A stretch of DNA of 64,000 nt from Hyphomicrobium sp. (GCA_030148425.1 JASBTM010000005.1:124001-188000), one strand, 5' to 3'; counted from the stretch's first letter, positions 25,486 to 34,097 are shown. Numbers and translations: made by a program. The notes: generated from the sequence alone by a model not told the origin.

Positions 25486-25740
25486 CTAAGCTCGTTTCAC
25501 CATCCGAAGAACGAACAACAATATGATCGCGCCAACTGCTGCCGCTATGATTTCACCGAGAATGCCGCCGCCGAGACGGAGGCCAAGAAGCGGGAACAAC
25601 CAACCGGCAATTGCCGCGCCGATAATGCCCACAATAATATCACCGACTAGTCCGAAACCGCCGCCACCCATAATCTGCCCGGCCAACCAACCGGCCGCGG
25701 CGCCAATCAACAACCATATTATCAATGCAGTGGGATCCAT
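25486..25740 (-). CDS. GlsB/YeaQ/YmgE family membrane protein
   Basis: An 84 aa inner-membrane protein, almost entirely hydrophobic, with three segments and glycine motifs: IIWLLIGAAAGWLAGQIMGGGGFGLVGDIIVGIIGAAIAGW is the family signature (split here into segments 6-20 and 28-48), then GGGILGEIIAAAVGAIILL. Called transglycosylase-associated, but the role in stress response is not established. The ATG at 25740 has a GGGAGAG site. Monocistronic. Confidence 0.88.
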   Translation of the reverse strand: MDPTALIIWLLIGAAAGWLAGQIMGGGGFGLVGDIIVGIIGAAIAGWLFPLLGLRLGGGILGEIIAAAVGAIILLFVLRMVKRA

Positions 25741-25905
25741 TTTCTCTCTCCCTGTCAGCACGCTCACGAATCGAAACGTCTCTCATGATCCGCGTCAAAA
25801 CGTCCGCTGACAAGTTCTACTCAAGTTCCGCACCTGCGAAGAGTTGTGCGCGCCCGCGAGATAACTGCGCGCCACGGCCCGTTCTTGTTCCTAAGTAAAC
25901 GCGAA

Positions 25906-25935
25906 GAGGCGCCGGGGTGACACCCCCAGCGCCTC
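25906..25935 (-). terminator. Terminator-like hairpin behind a TonB receptor gene
   Basis: GAGGCGC ... GCGCCTC with an inner GGGGTG/CACCCC stem, 13 bases beyond the receptor stop. T-rich sequence is on the plus-strand side, so it may serve either direction. Confidence 0.6.
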
Positions 25936-25947
25936 TTTTAGACGTTC

Positions 25948-28419
25948 TCAAAACTTCACTTTCATGCCGCCGTAATAGGTCCGTGGCGCACCCGCATAAA
26001 TCGAGCCTGAGATATCCGCGAGGCTCGCGGCCGTTGCGCCGACACGGTCAGTGATGTTGTTCGCCGAGGCGACGTAGGTCTCGTCGAAGATGTTCTTAAT
26101 TTCGAAGTACGCCATCAGCGACTTGACCGGGCCAGCGCTGAACTCCGTGGTGTAATGAACGTTGACGTTCACGAGATCGTAGCCCGGCGCCTCCAACAGG
26201 TTGGCATTCTCCATGAAGAAGCTGTCGTGCCATTCGTATTCGGCAAACGCGCCGATACCCTTAAATTGGCCATTCGGCACATCGTAGCTGAGGCGCGTCG
26301 TAATCTCGTTTGGGGCGATGCCGGGGATCTTGTTGCCGTCCCGGCTGACGGCCTGCTTAGCGCCCGAGAGACGTTCGGCATAGTCGGTGTAAATCTGGTC
26401 ATCGAAAATGTAGGACGCGGTGAGCCGGAAGCCCTGCCCCAACGCGACATCGGCGGACGCTTCAATACCGCGATGTTCGGATGCCGGAGCGTTGAAGCTG
26501 AAGCTTTGCAGTCCGGGTCCAGCGGATTGCGAGACAAGCTCGTTCCTGAAGAACTCGTAGAAGCCCGTCACACTCAGGGTAACGCCGGGAGCCGGTGTCC
26601 AGTCGGTTCCGAGATCGAAACCGACATTGGTCTGCGATTTGAGATCCGTATTGTTACCCGGCAATCCGTTGGGCGTGACGAACAGGTTCGAGAATTGCGG
26701 CGTGCCGTAGCCCGTCCCGACGCGGGCGCGCCATTGCCACTCCCGGCTCGGCGCATAGATGACGCCGACTTCCGGCGCGACGTTCGTCATTTCGCGATCG
26801 GCGGAGACAAAGTTGATCTGCTTTATGCTGCCGTTGGTATTGTAGACGTAGCCACGTTGCGAACCATCGAGTTGCGTGCGCTCGACCGTTGCTCCCGCGA
26901 CGACGGAAACATCATCAGTGAGCCGGACTTCTTCCCGTGCCCGCACACCGACATTCGTCGTCGAGCCGGTCTGCTCCGATTGCAGCAGTCCGAGCTTGGC
27001 GTTTCCACCCGGCGCGATGTTGTAGGTTTTGCCGTCGACCGGCAGATAATTCCAGAACGCCCCGAGATAGCCTTGGGTCGGAAGCCCCGCAATCGACGAT
27101 CTATGCGTTACGCCGCTGATGATATTGTAAGATAGATAGTCGCCGATGCCCCCCGTCGTTCCCGTCGGCTGGTTGATGTTGCGATCATCGACGACGACTT
27201 GCACCTGCCCGGTCGTCATGGCGTCGAATGCGTGCTCCCAACGGAAACCGCCGATGGTGCGGCGGTCGTTGCGATTGGCTCCGGCTTGCTCGGCCGTCTG
27301 CGCGATGCCCGAGCTCGTGTTGCCTGTCGCAGAGAAATTGTTGGTCGCGCATCCAGCGGCTGCGCCTGCTGCCGTTGCGCAGCCCTTCTGAAACGGATTC
27401 TTCTTGAACTGATTGAGCGAGTTTCGGAACGGCAGTTCCGTATCGAGATTGTTGTTGATGAACTTGAAGGTGAACGTATCGGAAAACGACGGCTTATAGG
27501 TCAGCAACGCGTTGACGGTCTGGGTGTCGAAATCGCTGTAGCCGAAATTGCCGTCACCACGCACGTCGCTGGCGAAGACGGAAGCCTGCCAGTTCTCTCC
27601 CCTCTTCCCGCCAAGCATATAGTTGTTGAGGTAATTGAAGCTGCCGACGTCGACGCCATATTCGATGCCGTCGATTTCGCCGCCAGGATAGGTTCGGAAA
27701 TTGATGGCGCCGCCCGTCGCGTAATTGCCGAAGAGCGCGGACGACGGACCTCGCCAGACATCGATGCCAGCATAAGCGTGCGGGTCTATGAGGTCGCTGC
27801 GCGAAAGACCGTCCGGCTGAGTGACCGGAAAGCCATCGTCGAGAATGACGATGTTGCGGATGCCGAAGCCGTTGCGTGCGTTCGAACCACGGATCGAGAT
27901 GCCGATGTCGCGGGGGCCGTTGCCCTGTTTCAGCGAAACTCCGGGGACGCTGTCCAAAATATCGGTGACGGAAAACACCGGGACGTTGTCGAATTTCTGC
28001 ATGTCGATGGCAGTTGCCGTCTGCGCGCCCGCACCGGTTGCGCCAGAGACGCCAGCGACGGCCGCCGAGGGAGAGCCCGCATTATCGACGAGAGATTTCA
28101 ATCGCGAGGTGGCTGGCGACGGCGTGCTGACGATTGCAGTTGGCGATGCCGAGGACGGTTGAGATTTCCTTGGGGCCGTTGCTACCGCGGCTGGTCTCTT
28201 TACGGCGTTCGCTTTCGGCGGCGCCGCAGGCTTTTGGGCTTGTTCGCCCTGCGGTTGCTCGACTGTGACGTCAGGCATCTCAATTGCGCCAGGCGCCTTC
28301 GTTTCCTGGGCTACGGCGCTCGCCCCAGGAATAAGGCTCACGAAGACGGAACAGGCCATTACGATACGAACTGGCCCAGGCGCCGCTCTGCGGCAGCCCT
28401 TCAAAGGTTGCATTTGCAT
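25948..28419 (-). CDS. TonB-dependent outer-membrane receptor, possibly for copper or iron chelate
   Basis: An 823 aa receptor. A signal peptide (to about residue 38) precedes a Pro/Lys-rich spacer, a probable TonB box (MPDVTV near residue 48), the plug domain (DILDSVPGVSLKQGNGPRDIGISIRGS; YAGIDVWRGPSSALFGNYATGGAINFR) and a 22-strand barrel ending in an aromatic residue (YGGMKVKF). The upstream DUF2946 gene, often seen with copper receptors, hints at copper, but iron chelates are equally possible. An in-frame ATG six bases downstream has better spacing from AGGA. Confidence 0.88.
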   Translation of the reverse strand: MQMQPLKGCRRAAPGPVRIVMACSVFVSLIPGASAVAQETKAPGAIEMPDVTVEQPQGEQAQKPAAPPKANAVKRPAAVATAPRKSQPSSASPTAIVSTPSPATSRLKSLVDNAGSPSAAVAGVSGATGAGAQTATAIDMQKFDNVPVFSVTDILDSVPGVSLKQGNGPRDIGISIRGSNARNGFGIRNIVILDDGFPVTQPDGLSRSDLIDPHAYAGIDVWRGPSSALFGNYATGGAINFRTYPGGEIDGIEYGVDVGSFNYLNNYMLGGKRGENWQASVFASDVRGDGNFGYSDFDTQTVNALLTYKPSFSDTFTFKFINNNLDTELPFRNSLNQFKKNPFQKGCATAAGAAAGCATNNFSATGNTSSGIAQTAEQAGANRNDRRTIGGFRWEHAFDAMTTGQVQVVVDDRNINQPTGTTGGIGDYLSYNIISGVTHRSSIAGLPTQGYLGAFWNYLPVDGKTYNIAPGGNAKLGLLQSEQTGSTTNVGVRAREEVRLTDDVSVVAGATVERTQLDGSQRGYVYNTNGSIKQINFVSADREMTNVAPEVGVIYAPSREWQWRARVGTGYGTPQFSNLFVTPNGLPGNNTDLKSQTNVGFDLGTDWTPAPGVTLSVTGFYEFFRNELVSQSAGPGLQSFSFNAPASEHRGIEASADVALGQGFRLTASYIFDDQIYTDYAERLSGAKQAVSRDGNKIPGIAPNEITTRLSYDVPNGQFKGIGAFAEYEWHDSFFMENANLLEAPGYDLVNVNVHYTTEFSAGPVKSLMAYFEIKNIFDETYVASANNITDRVGATAASLADISGSIYAGAPRTYYGGMKVKF

Positions 28420-28508
28420 AATCCTACTGATCTGATGCTTGCGAGATCAGGCGCGCAGACAGCGAAAAACGCCGTCGCAACGCCACTCAACAAAAACGCG
28501 GAGAATGT

Positions 28509-28883
28509 TCAGATCAGAGAGACGGGTGGGCCGCGCGCCGAGTGCGCTCCGGGCTTTGGAGTCGCGCGAAAGATTTCGGTCGCGATCGCATACTCGATCG
28601 CGGCGTAGCGCACCGTGTGCGAGAGCAACTGCGGCGAAGCTTGATCGACCGCTACCGCTCCGACCGGGGCATAGGGACAGGTGCTTTTTTCGTCAGCCGT
28701 CGTCTTGGCGGGATGCGGCACGCCTTTGTCGTCCAAGACCCAGCTTTGGGGGCCATGGCCGGTACAAATGACGATCTGCAGTGCTCCCCCTGCCTCGGGA
28801 GAAGCCGTGAGCATGAAGCCCACAGGCAAAAGACTGCGCACCGCGAACGCGAGACCAATCAGCAAATTCAAGTAGCGGCGCAT
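28509..28883 (-). CDS. DUF2946 family protein
   Basis: A 124 aa exported or membrane-anchored protein. The N-terminal segment (LLIGLAFAVRSLLPVGFML) is a signal or anchor; the body has VICTGHGPQSW, a central CPYA block and a histidine near HTVRYA. DUF2946 proteins have scattered His/Cys/Met and often precede TonB receptors in apparent copper loci. Lies 89 bases upstream of the receptor on the same strand, so probably the first gene of a two-gene operon. Confidence 0.75.
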   Translation of the reverse strand: MRRYLNLLIGLAFAVRSLLPVGFMLTASPEAGGALQIVICTGHGPQSWVLDDKGVPHPAKTTADEKSTCPYAPVGAVAVDQASPQLLSHTVRYAAIEYAIATEIFRATPKPGAHSARGPPVSLI

Positions 28884-29006
28884 CGGCAGTCGCGAATCCA
28901 GCCCGGGCGAAATCCCGTCGCGTGGAAATCTAACGGCGCGTCAATGCGCTAGCAATGGCGCACCGCCGCTAGCGCACAAGGTAATCATTGACGCGTAGCC
29001 GATAGG

Positions 29007-29519
29007 TCACGCCGAACGTAGTCCCGCGTCCGGTGAGCCGCCATCTGTCCGGAAGCGGCGCACCGCGAGATAGCCGAGCGCGATAAATACAACGAGGGTT
29101 ATGCCCTGCGCCGCAACGAATGGCGTTTCAGCCTGCGTCGGCGCTACGGCGTGCAGAGCCGGTACTTTCTGGAAGAGCTGAACAATGAGCACGAAAACGT
29201 TGAGATAGAGCGCGACCGACGCTGTCACGACGTAGACCCAGCGCCATGCGCCGGCGAGGTGCGCGACATAGAGGGCATAAAGCGCGCCAGCAAGGAAGAC
29301 GAGCGAGATAATGCCGACGATGTGGGACGGCAAAAGCTTTGTGAAAGGGAAGCCGAACCCTGTGACGCTCGTCAACACTGTCGTCAGCAGGAAGATGGCG
29401 GTCAATCCCGCCATCTCGGCGTTCGCGATAAATCCCAAAAATACAATGATGCCCGTCGCAATTCCTATCAGGCTCAATGCGACATGCACGAAGGTGAACG
29501 TATCCATTCCGAAGATCAT
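29007..29519 (-). CDS. Multi-span inner-membrane protein
   Basis: A 170 aa protein with about five hydrophobic segments (FVHVALSLIGIATGIIVFLGF; LTAIFLLTTVLTSVTGFGFPF; HIVGIISLVFLAGALYALYV; WVYVVTASVALYLNVFVLIV; GITLVVFIALGYLAV). The loop FQKVPALHAVAPTQAETPFVAAQG is a feature I associate with a widespread uncharacterised alphaproteobacterial family. A GGGAGAGGGG site precedes the ATG. Monocistronic. Confidence 0.75.
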   Translation of the reverse strand: MIFGMDTFTFVHVALSLIGIATGIIVFLGFIANAEMAGLTAIFLLTTVLTSVTGFGFPFTKLLPSHIVGIISLVFLAGALYALYVAHLAGAWRWVYVVTASVALYLNVFVLIVQLFQKVPALHAVAPTQAETPFVAAQGITLVVFIALGYLAVRRFRTDGGSPDAGLRSA

Positions 29520-29832
29520 AGAAGTCCCCTCTCCCGCTCCGTCAGCGATTGCCGTCGAAATGCATGATCTACATAGTCTAGGTGTGTGCCACTATTATAT
29601 GTTGGCCATCATATACCAAATTGGCGGTGCGCGGGACTTTCATTTCCACGAGGTTTGCTGCCCTAATTACCGGCAGCAGCTTCTCATATGGCTCAGGCGT
29701 TAAGCACGCTGCCACGGTTCGGCTGCATTGGATTTTGTCAGCGTGCGAATTGCACAATTCGCATCAGTGGCTTAACTGCGATCTGGTTTCGTGGCACAGT
29801 ACTTGATCTGTTTGTCCCAATCGCAATCAAAC
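29520..29832. other. Divergent intergenic region with an imperfect palindrome
   Basis: About 310 bases separating two divergent membrane-protein genes. Only one notable element is seen: the near-palindrome TATATGTTGG-CCATCATATA at 29596-29615, which could be an operator. Confidence 0.35.
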
Positions 29833-30369
29833 ATGCAGAGCGTGTCCCCCGTGAGCCAGGACGACATGCATGGCTACACGGTGGCCTACGAACGGGAAGA
29901 GCTATCGTTTCCCGTTTATGTCGTCGGGTTCGTCGGTGCCGTGCTCGCGACGATTGGCGTCGCCATCGACAATATCGTCCTGATCGGGCTTTCGCTCTGC
30001 GCACTTGGCTTTGCTTATTACAATTTTCCGCTCCTCGAAACAGGCAAGCCCCGTATCGGAGCGGGGCAGTACGGGATCTTCGCGGAGGGCCTCGGCATCC
30101 TCGCCTGGCGATCGATCAAAGCGATCGAGTTGGTTCCCGTGGATATCCGTGGCTCCACCAGCAACGAGTTGCGCATCACTCTCGAAGACCCTCTCGACCG
30201 GGCCTTGCTCGTGGATTGGAGGAAACGGCCATTCTACCGCTTTCTGATGCGGCTGCCGTGGACCATTGGATCAGGAAACATCATCCGGATTCCGCTCGAC
30301 GTTTTCGACCGCCCTGCAGATGAAATCATGCATAGTTTCAGCCGCATGATGTCGTTCTTCCGGCGTTGA
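29833..30369 (+). CDS. Membrane protein with a PH-like cytosolic domain
   Basis: A 178 aa protein with two close hydrophobic segments (about 27-45, VYVVGFVGAVLATIGVAID, and 48-66) followed by a soluble domain with GAGQYGIFAEGLGILAWRSIKAIELVPV and IPLDVFDRPADEI. This strand pattern, a cytosolic bacterial PH-like domain next to a two-span anchor, is like the STM3941 family. Several in-frame starts exist (29791, 29833, 29866) and none has an ideal site. Function unknown. Confidence 0.65.
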   Translation: MQSVSPVSQDDMHGYTVAYEREELSFPVYVVGFVGAVLATIGVAIDNIVLIGLSLCALGFAYYNFPLLETGKPRIGAGQYGIFAEGLGILAWRSIKAIELVPVDIRGSTSNELRITLEDPLDRALLVDWRKRPFYRFLMRLPWTIGSGNIIRIPLDVFDRPADEIMHSFSRMMSFFRR

Positions 30370-30459
30370 TCCGGGACGACGCCATTTCGCCTCATTGGCG
30401 GGGCGCTATCTTCCGTGCGGCGTCCTATGCTAAGGGCCGCGCGGGGGGAATTTTGCACC

Positions 30460-30981
30460 ATGTTTCGCGAAGAAGTCGTCCTCGTCGACGCCGACGACAA
30501 TGAAACGGGAACCGCCGAGAAGCTTGACGCGCACCGGCTCGGACGCCTGCATCGCGCCTTTTCGGTGATGATATGGGATGCGCACGGGCGCCTGCTGCTG
30601 CAGCGGCGGCAAATCGGGAAATACCATTCGGGCGGCCTTTGGACGAATACGTGCTGCGGCCATCCCCGCCCCGGAGAAACGACGGCAGCGGCAGCGGCGA
30701 GGCGCCTCAACGAAGAAATGAGCGTCATTTGTGGGCTGACTCCGATCGGAACCTTCACCTATCGCGCGGAGCTTGACGCCGGCCTGATCGAGCACGAGTT
30801 CGTGCATATCTTCCAGGGCGTCTACGCTGGCCTGATCGCGCCCAACCCTGAGGAATGCGACGGCTATAGCTGGTCGACCCCTGACGTGATCCGGAAGCAG
30901 ATCGCCGTCGTTCCCGGTGCCTTCAGCGCATGGTTCCGGAAGTACGTTGAAGCCGACTGGCCCATCGCACCACCTGCCTGA
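30460..30981 (+). CDS. idi: Isopentenyl-diphosphate delta-isomerase, type I
   Basis: A 173 aa Nudix-fold cytosolic enzyme interconverting isopentenyl and dimethylallyl diphosphate for isoprenoids (hopanoids, carotenoids, quinones). Active-site marks are the NTCCGHPRPGE block with the catalytic cysteine and metal-binding histidine, AARRLNEEMSV (Nudix helix) and YELD-like EHEFVHIF with the catalytic glutamate. The ATG at 30460 was chosen; upstream extension has no family similarity. Stands alone. Confidence 0.9.
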   Translation: MFREEVVLVDADDNETGTAEKLDAHRLGRLHRAFSVMIWDAHGRLLLQRRQIGKYHSGGLWTNTCCGHPRPGETTAAAAARRLNEEMSVICGLTPIGTFTYRAELDAGLIEHEFVHIFQGVYAGLIAPNPEECDGYSWSTPDVIRKQIAVVPGAFSAWFRKYVEADWPIAPPA

Positions 30982-31128
30982 ACGGCGACCTTTTGCGCTC
31001 GAAATGCCCGCTGAACGTTGATCGTCCATACGGCCTATGCCTATGGACTAGCCATATTGCCTATGCCTTGGGCTAACACCGTAGAATCGTTCAGCCTTTC
31101 CGCCCGATTTTTCAAATGATCTCTTAGC

Positions 31129-31143
31129 TGGCACGCTCTTTGC
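31129..31143 (+). promoter_or_regulatory. Sigma-54 (RpoN) promoter of amtB
   Basis: TGGCACG-CTCT-TTGC matches the -24/-12 consensus, with ten bases between the GG and GC pairs; predicted transcription start about 31155, giving an 80-base leader. Fits NtrC/RpoN control of ammonium transport under nitrogen limitation. No clear NtrC site was recognised upstream. Confidence 0.8.
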
Positions 31144-31236
31144 GAGAATAATTCGTGCCTTCCGAGAACAGAGGCGTGGCTCGCCCCTCTGTTCGGCCGG
31201 CAATCAACGATTGAGACCAAAATTGGGGGAATAAGA

Positions 31237-32574
31237 ATGATTTCAAGATTTCGGCTGTCGCCGGGAGCATCCGCTCTCAGCGTAGCGATGCTCCTTGCCT
31301 CTTCGGCGATTGCCTTCGCCCAAGAAGCCGCCGCACCACCGCCGCCGCCGGCACTGAATTCAGGCGATATCGCCTGGATGCTGACCTCGTCCGTGCTTGT
31401 TCTCGCAATGCTCGTTCCGGGTCTCGGTCTCTTCTACGCGGGCATGGTCCGCAAAAAGAACGCTCTCTCCGTTCTGATGCAGTGCGTGTTCGGCGCGGGC
31501 ATTCTGTCGGTGATCTGGTGCGCCATCGGCTACTCGCTGACGTTCACCGAAGGAAATCCGTTCTTTGGCGGATTCTCCAAATTCATGTTGGCTGGCATCG
31601 CGCCCGACACTCCGGCGCCTGCCGCGCCAACCATCCCAGAATTTCTCTTCATCATGTTCCAGGGCACCTTCGCGATCATCACGCCGATCATCGCTCTCGG
31701 CGGCCCCGCTGACCGCATAAAATTCTCGGCGGCCATGCTGTTCGTGTCGCTGTGGTTGGTCTTCTCTTACGTTCCGATCGCCCACATGGTTTGGGGTCCG
31801 GGCGGTTATCTCGGCGGCGCCGGCGTTCTCGATTTCGCTGGCGGTACCGTCGTTCACATCAACTCGGCTGTCGCCGGTCTCGTCGCTGCCATCGTGATCG
31901 GCAAGCGCAAAGGCTACGGCACTGAGCAGATGGCCCCTCATAACCTGGCTCTGACGATGGTCGGCGGCTCTCTACTCTGGGTCGGCTGGTTCGGCTTCAA
32001 CGTCGGTTCGGTTCTGAGCGCAGGCGCGTCGACCGGCATCACGATGCTCAACACGCACCTTGCAACCGCGGCTGCCGTCGTCTCGTGGACGCTGGTCGAA
32101 TGGATGGTCAAAGGCAAGCCCAGCCTGCTCGGAGCCATCTCGGGTGCCATCGCCGGCCTCGTGGCCATCACACCGGCTTGCGGCTTCGTCTCGGTCAATG
32201 GCGCGTTCATCATCGGCCTTGCCGCAGGCGTCGTCTGCTACTGGGGCGTCACCGGCTGCAAACACATGTTCGGCTACGACGATGCGCTTGACGTCTGGGG
32301 TGTTCACGGTCTCGGCGGCATCCTTGGCGCTATCCTGACCGGCGTGTTTGCCGTTCAGTCTGTCGGCGGCGCTGGCAAATCTGGCCTGCTCGACGGCAAC
32401 TCCGCTCAGCTGATGCTGCAGGTCGAAGGCGTCGCCGTGACGATCGCATGGTGCGGTATCGTCAGCCTCATCATTCTCCTTCTCATCAAGTACACAATTG
32501 GCTTGAGGGTGAGCGAAGCGCAGGAAGCCGAAGGGCTCGATCTCGCTCTCCACGGGGAGACCTTCCACGACTGA
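31237..32574 (+). CDS. amtB: Ammonium transporter
   Basis: A 445 aa Amt/Rh-family ammonium channel in the inner membrane. A cleavable signal peptide (to about residue 29, AIAFA) and Pro-rich start are followed by 11 membrane segments; conserved marks include FYAGMVRKKNALSVLMQC, HINSAVAGL (first pore histidine) and DDALDVWGVHGLGG (second pore histidine). The C-terminal cytosolic tail VSEAQEAEGLDLALHGE is the GlnK-sensing tail. A sigma-54 promoter precedes it; unusually no glnK gene is adjacent in this window. Confidence 0.94.
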   Translation: MISRFRLSPGASALSVAMLLASSAIAFAQEAAAPPPPPALNSGDIAWMLTSSVLVLAMLVPGLGLFYAGMVRKKNALSVLMQCVFGAGILSVIWCAIGYSLTFTEGNPFFGGFSKFMLAGIAPDTPAPAAPTIPEFLFIMFQGTFAIITPIIALGGPADRIKFSAAMLFVSLWLVFSYVPIAHMVWGPGGYLGGAGVLDFAGGTVVHINSAVAGLVAAIVIGKRKGYGTEQMAPHNLALTMVGGSLLWVGWFGFNVGSVLSAGASTGITMLNTHLATAAAVVSWTLVEWMVKGKPSLLGAISGAIAGLVAITPACGFVSVNGAFIIGLAAGVVCYWGVTGCKHMFGYDDALDVWGVHGLGGILGAILTGVFAVQSVGGAGKSGLLDGNSAQLMLQVEGVAVTIAWCGIVSLIILLLIKYTIGLRVSEAQEAEGLDLALHGETFHD

Positions 32575-32607
32575 GGTCGGCAGTGCTCCCTGACTTGCCT
32601 CAGACGC

Positions 32608-32645
32608 GGGCGCCGGATCCCCAAGGTCCGGCGCCCAACTCTTTT
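32608..32645 (+). terminator. Rho-independent terminator of amtB
   Basis: GGGCGCCGGA/TCCGGCGCCC 10-bp stem with a 9-base loop, followed by AACTCTTTT. Confidence 0.85.
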
Positions 32646-32716
32646 GGCGGAAGGGAACCGCAAGCAGGGACTGCGCGTGTTTCATCCACGCAGTTTCCTT
32701 TTTGCCGCGAAGACAC

Positions 32717-33406
32717 ATGCGAAAAGACGCTACGAAACCGATAGAGCGACTGCACTCGAGCCGCGCTAGACCGGCCGCCAGCCTGACGGCTGACCTCCTG
32801 GAGGCGCCCACCAAAAGAGCGCCGCGAAGCCTCGCCGAACTCAACAGAACGATGGCCGCCGCTGGACCGATGGTCGAAGGCGGCACGCGAGCCGTGCTAG
32901 GAGAAGGTCCCATTGGCGCGACGCTCGCTTTCGTCGGCGAGCAGCCCGGCGACCAGGAAGATCTTCAAGGCCGGCCTTTCGTTGGACCGGCGGGACAGCT
33001 TCTCGACAGGGCGATGGCTCAAGCCGGAATAGACCGCTCGCACGCGTATGTGACCAACGCCGTGAAGCACTTTAAATTTCAGCAACGGGGCAAGCGGCGC
33101 ATTCACCAGAAGCCGACGATGGGAGAGGTGAAGCGCTATCGCTGGTGGCTGTTCAACGAGCTCACGTTCGTCCAGCCGCATCTCGTTGTAGCGCTTGGCG
33201 CCACAGCCGCTTACGCGCTCAGCGGAGCCCCGGTGGTCATCGGTCGGTCGCGAGGCCCCGCGGAGTTCGAAACCTTCAAAGGCTTCATCACCATCCATCC
33301 CTCCTCGCTTCTGCGACTTCGGGATCGGGCGGAACGCGAGACAGCCTTCAATCAATTCGTCCGCGATTTAAAAAGTGCGCAGAGGCTTGCCGGCCGCGAG
33401 AATTGA
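32717..33406 (+). CDS. UdgX-type uracil-DNA glycosylase lacking iron-sulfur cysteines
   Basis: A 229 aa member of the family 4-like uracil-DNA glycosylases. It has FVGEQPGDQED (about 72-82) and RPFVGPAGQLLDRA, the UdgX signature loop KRRIH (about 126-130), whose histidine forms a covalent bond with the abasic sugar after uracil removal, and IHPSSLLR near the C-terminus. The whole protein contains no cysteine, although the family normally binds a 4Fe-4S cluster through four: the usual N-terminal C-x-x-C region reads MAAAGPMVEGGTRAV and the usual Cys in the x-RPWL helix is Tyr (VKRYRWWL). The start is uncertain; the ATG at 32717 has a weak site. Confidence 0.85.
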   Translation: MRKDATKPIERLHSSRARPAASLTADLLEAPTKRAPRSLAELNRTMAAAGPMVEGGTRAVLGEGPIGATLAFVGEQPGDQEDLQGRPFVGPAGQLLDRAMAQAGIDRSHAYVTNAVKHFKFQQRGKRRIHQKPTMGEVKRYRWWLFNELTFVQPHLVVALGATAAYALSGAPVVIGRSRGPAEFETFKGFITIHPSSLLRLRDRAERETAFNQFVRDLKSAQRLAGREN

Positions 33407-33421
33407 AATTCTTGCGCTGCT

Positions 33422-33790
33422 CTACTGACGCGCGGGATATTTCATCTTGGCTGATATCGTCTCAGCTTCCTCGATCAGCGCTTCGCCCAATCCTAATGCC
33501 TGGTCAGCCGTAAGACCGTAGGCTGGATCCTCTTCGAAGCGCAGCATGACGACCGGCTCGTGCCGACCGTGGCCGACCGCGAACGATTCCGGAAGCTTCG
33601 TCACGTTGCCCGCCGCGCCGGTTTTTTGCGCGTGATCGGTGAGAAGCGAAGTAAGCGCCGTGACGGCGTCAGAACTCAACGAAATCGTTCGCGTTGTTCC
33701 GCTCGCGTCGCAAAGCGTGATTTCGAGGCGCTCATTTGCACGGTCGCGTTCGGAGCGGAGCAAAAGTTCGGCGTAGAATTTCTCCGGCAT
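33422..33790 (-). CDS. Hypothetical protein
   Basis: A 122 aa soluble protein started at the ATG at 33790 with GAGGGAG upstream. It begins PEKFYAELLLRSERD and ends in an amphipathic helix (QALGLGEALIEEAETISAKM); a strand-rich middle has RTISLSSDAVTALTSLL and HEPVVMLRFEED. No family recognised; convergent with udgX-like gene, 15 bases apart. Confidence 0.7.
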   Translation of the reverse strand: MPEKFYAELLLRSERDRANERLEITLCDASGTTRTISLSSDAVTALTSLLTDHAQKTGAAGNVTKLPESFAVGHGRHEPVVMLRFEEDPAYGLTADQALGLGEALIEEAETISAKMKYPARQ

Positions 33791-33844
33791 GGGCACTCCC
33801 TCAGAGGCGAGAATCGCGTCCGGCCATTTTAGGCGCTGAGGGCA

Positions 33845-33872
33845 AAAAGAAAGGCCCAAAAAATGGGCCTTT
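33845..33872 (-). terminator. Rho-independent terminator of the CsbD-like gene
   Basis: Minus strand AAAGGCCC-ATTTTTT-GGGCCTTT followed by CTTTTTG, 28 bases after the stop. Confidence 0.85.
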
Positions 33873-33899
33873 CCCCGGCTTAAACCGCCAGCATCTACG

Positions 33900-34097
33900 T
33901 CACAGTGTATCCGACCAACGGTCGAGCTCCTGCTTTGCCTGATCCTTGGCATAACCGTAGCGCTTCTGAAGGATGCCCTCGAGCTGCTCCCGGTTGCCGT
34001 TCACCTGAGTAAGGTCGTCGTCGGTCAATTGACCCCACTTTTCCTTCACTTTGCCGCTGAACTGCTTCCAGTTGCCTTCGATACGATCCCAATTCAT
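33900..34097 (-). CDS. CsbD family stress protein
   Basis: A 65 aa helical protein with a perfect AGGAGG site. It starts MNWDRIEGNWKQFSGKVKEKWG and ends GYAKDQAKQELDRW, the CsbD signature and length. CsbD-like proteins accumulate under general stress; their molecular role is not known. Monocistronic, with its own terminator. Confidence 0.92.
   Translation of the reverse strand: MNWDRIEGNWKQFSGKVKEKWGQLTDDDLTQVNGNREQLEGILQKRYGYAKDQAKQELDRWSDTL

Noticed and set aside
27199-28608. Plus-strand frame of 469 codons opposite the TonB receptor
   Set aside because: It is the antisense shadow of the receptor; composition is Arg/Gly/Ala-rich without domains, and the minus-strand frame has clear plug and barrel motifs.
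31972-32913. Minus-strand frame of 313 codons opposite amtB
   Set aside because: Shadow frame; crosses the amtB terminator and has no family features.
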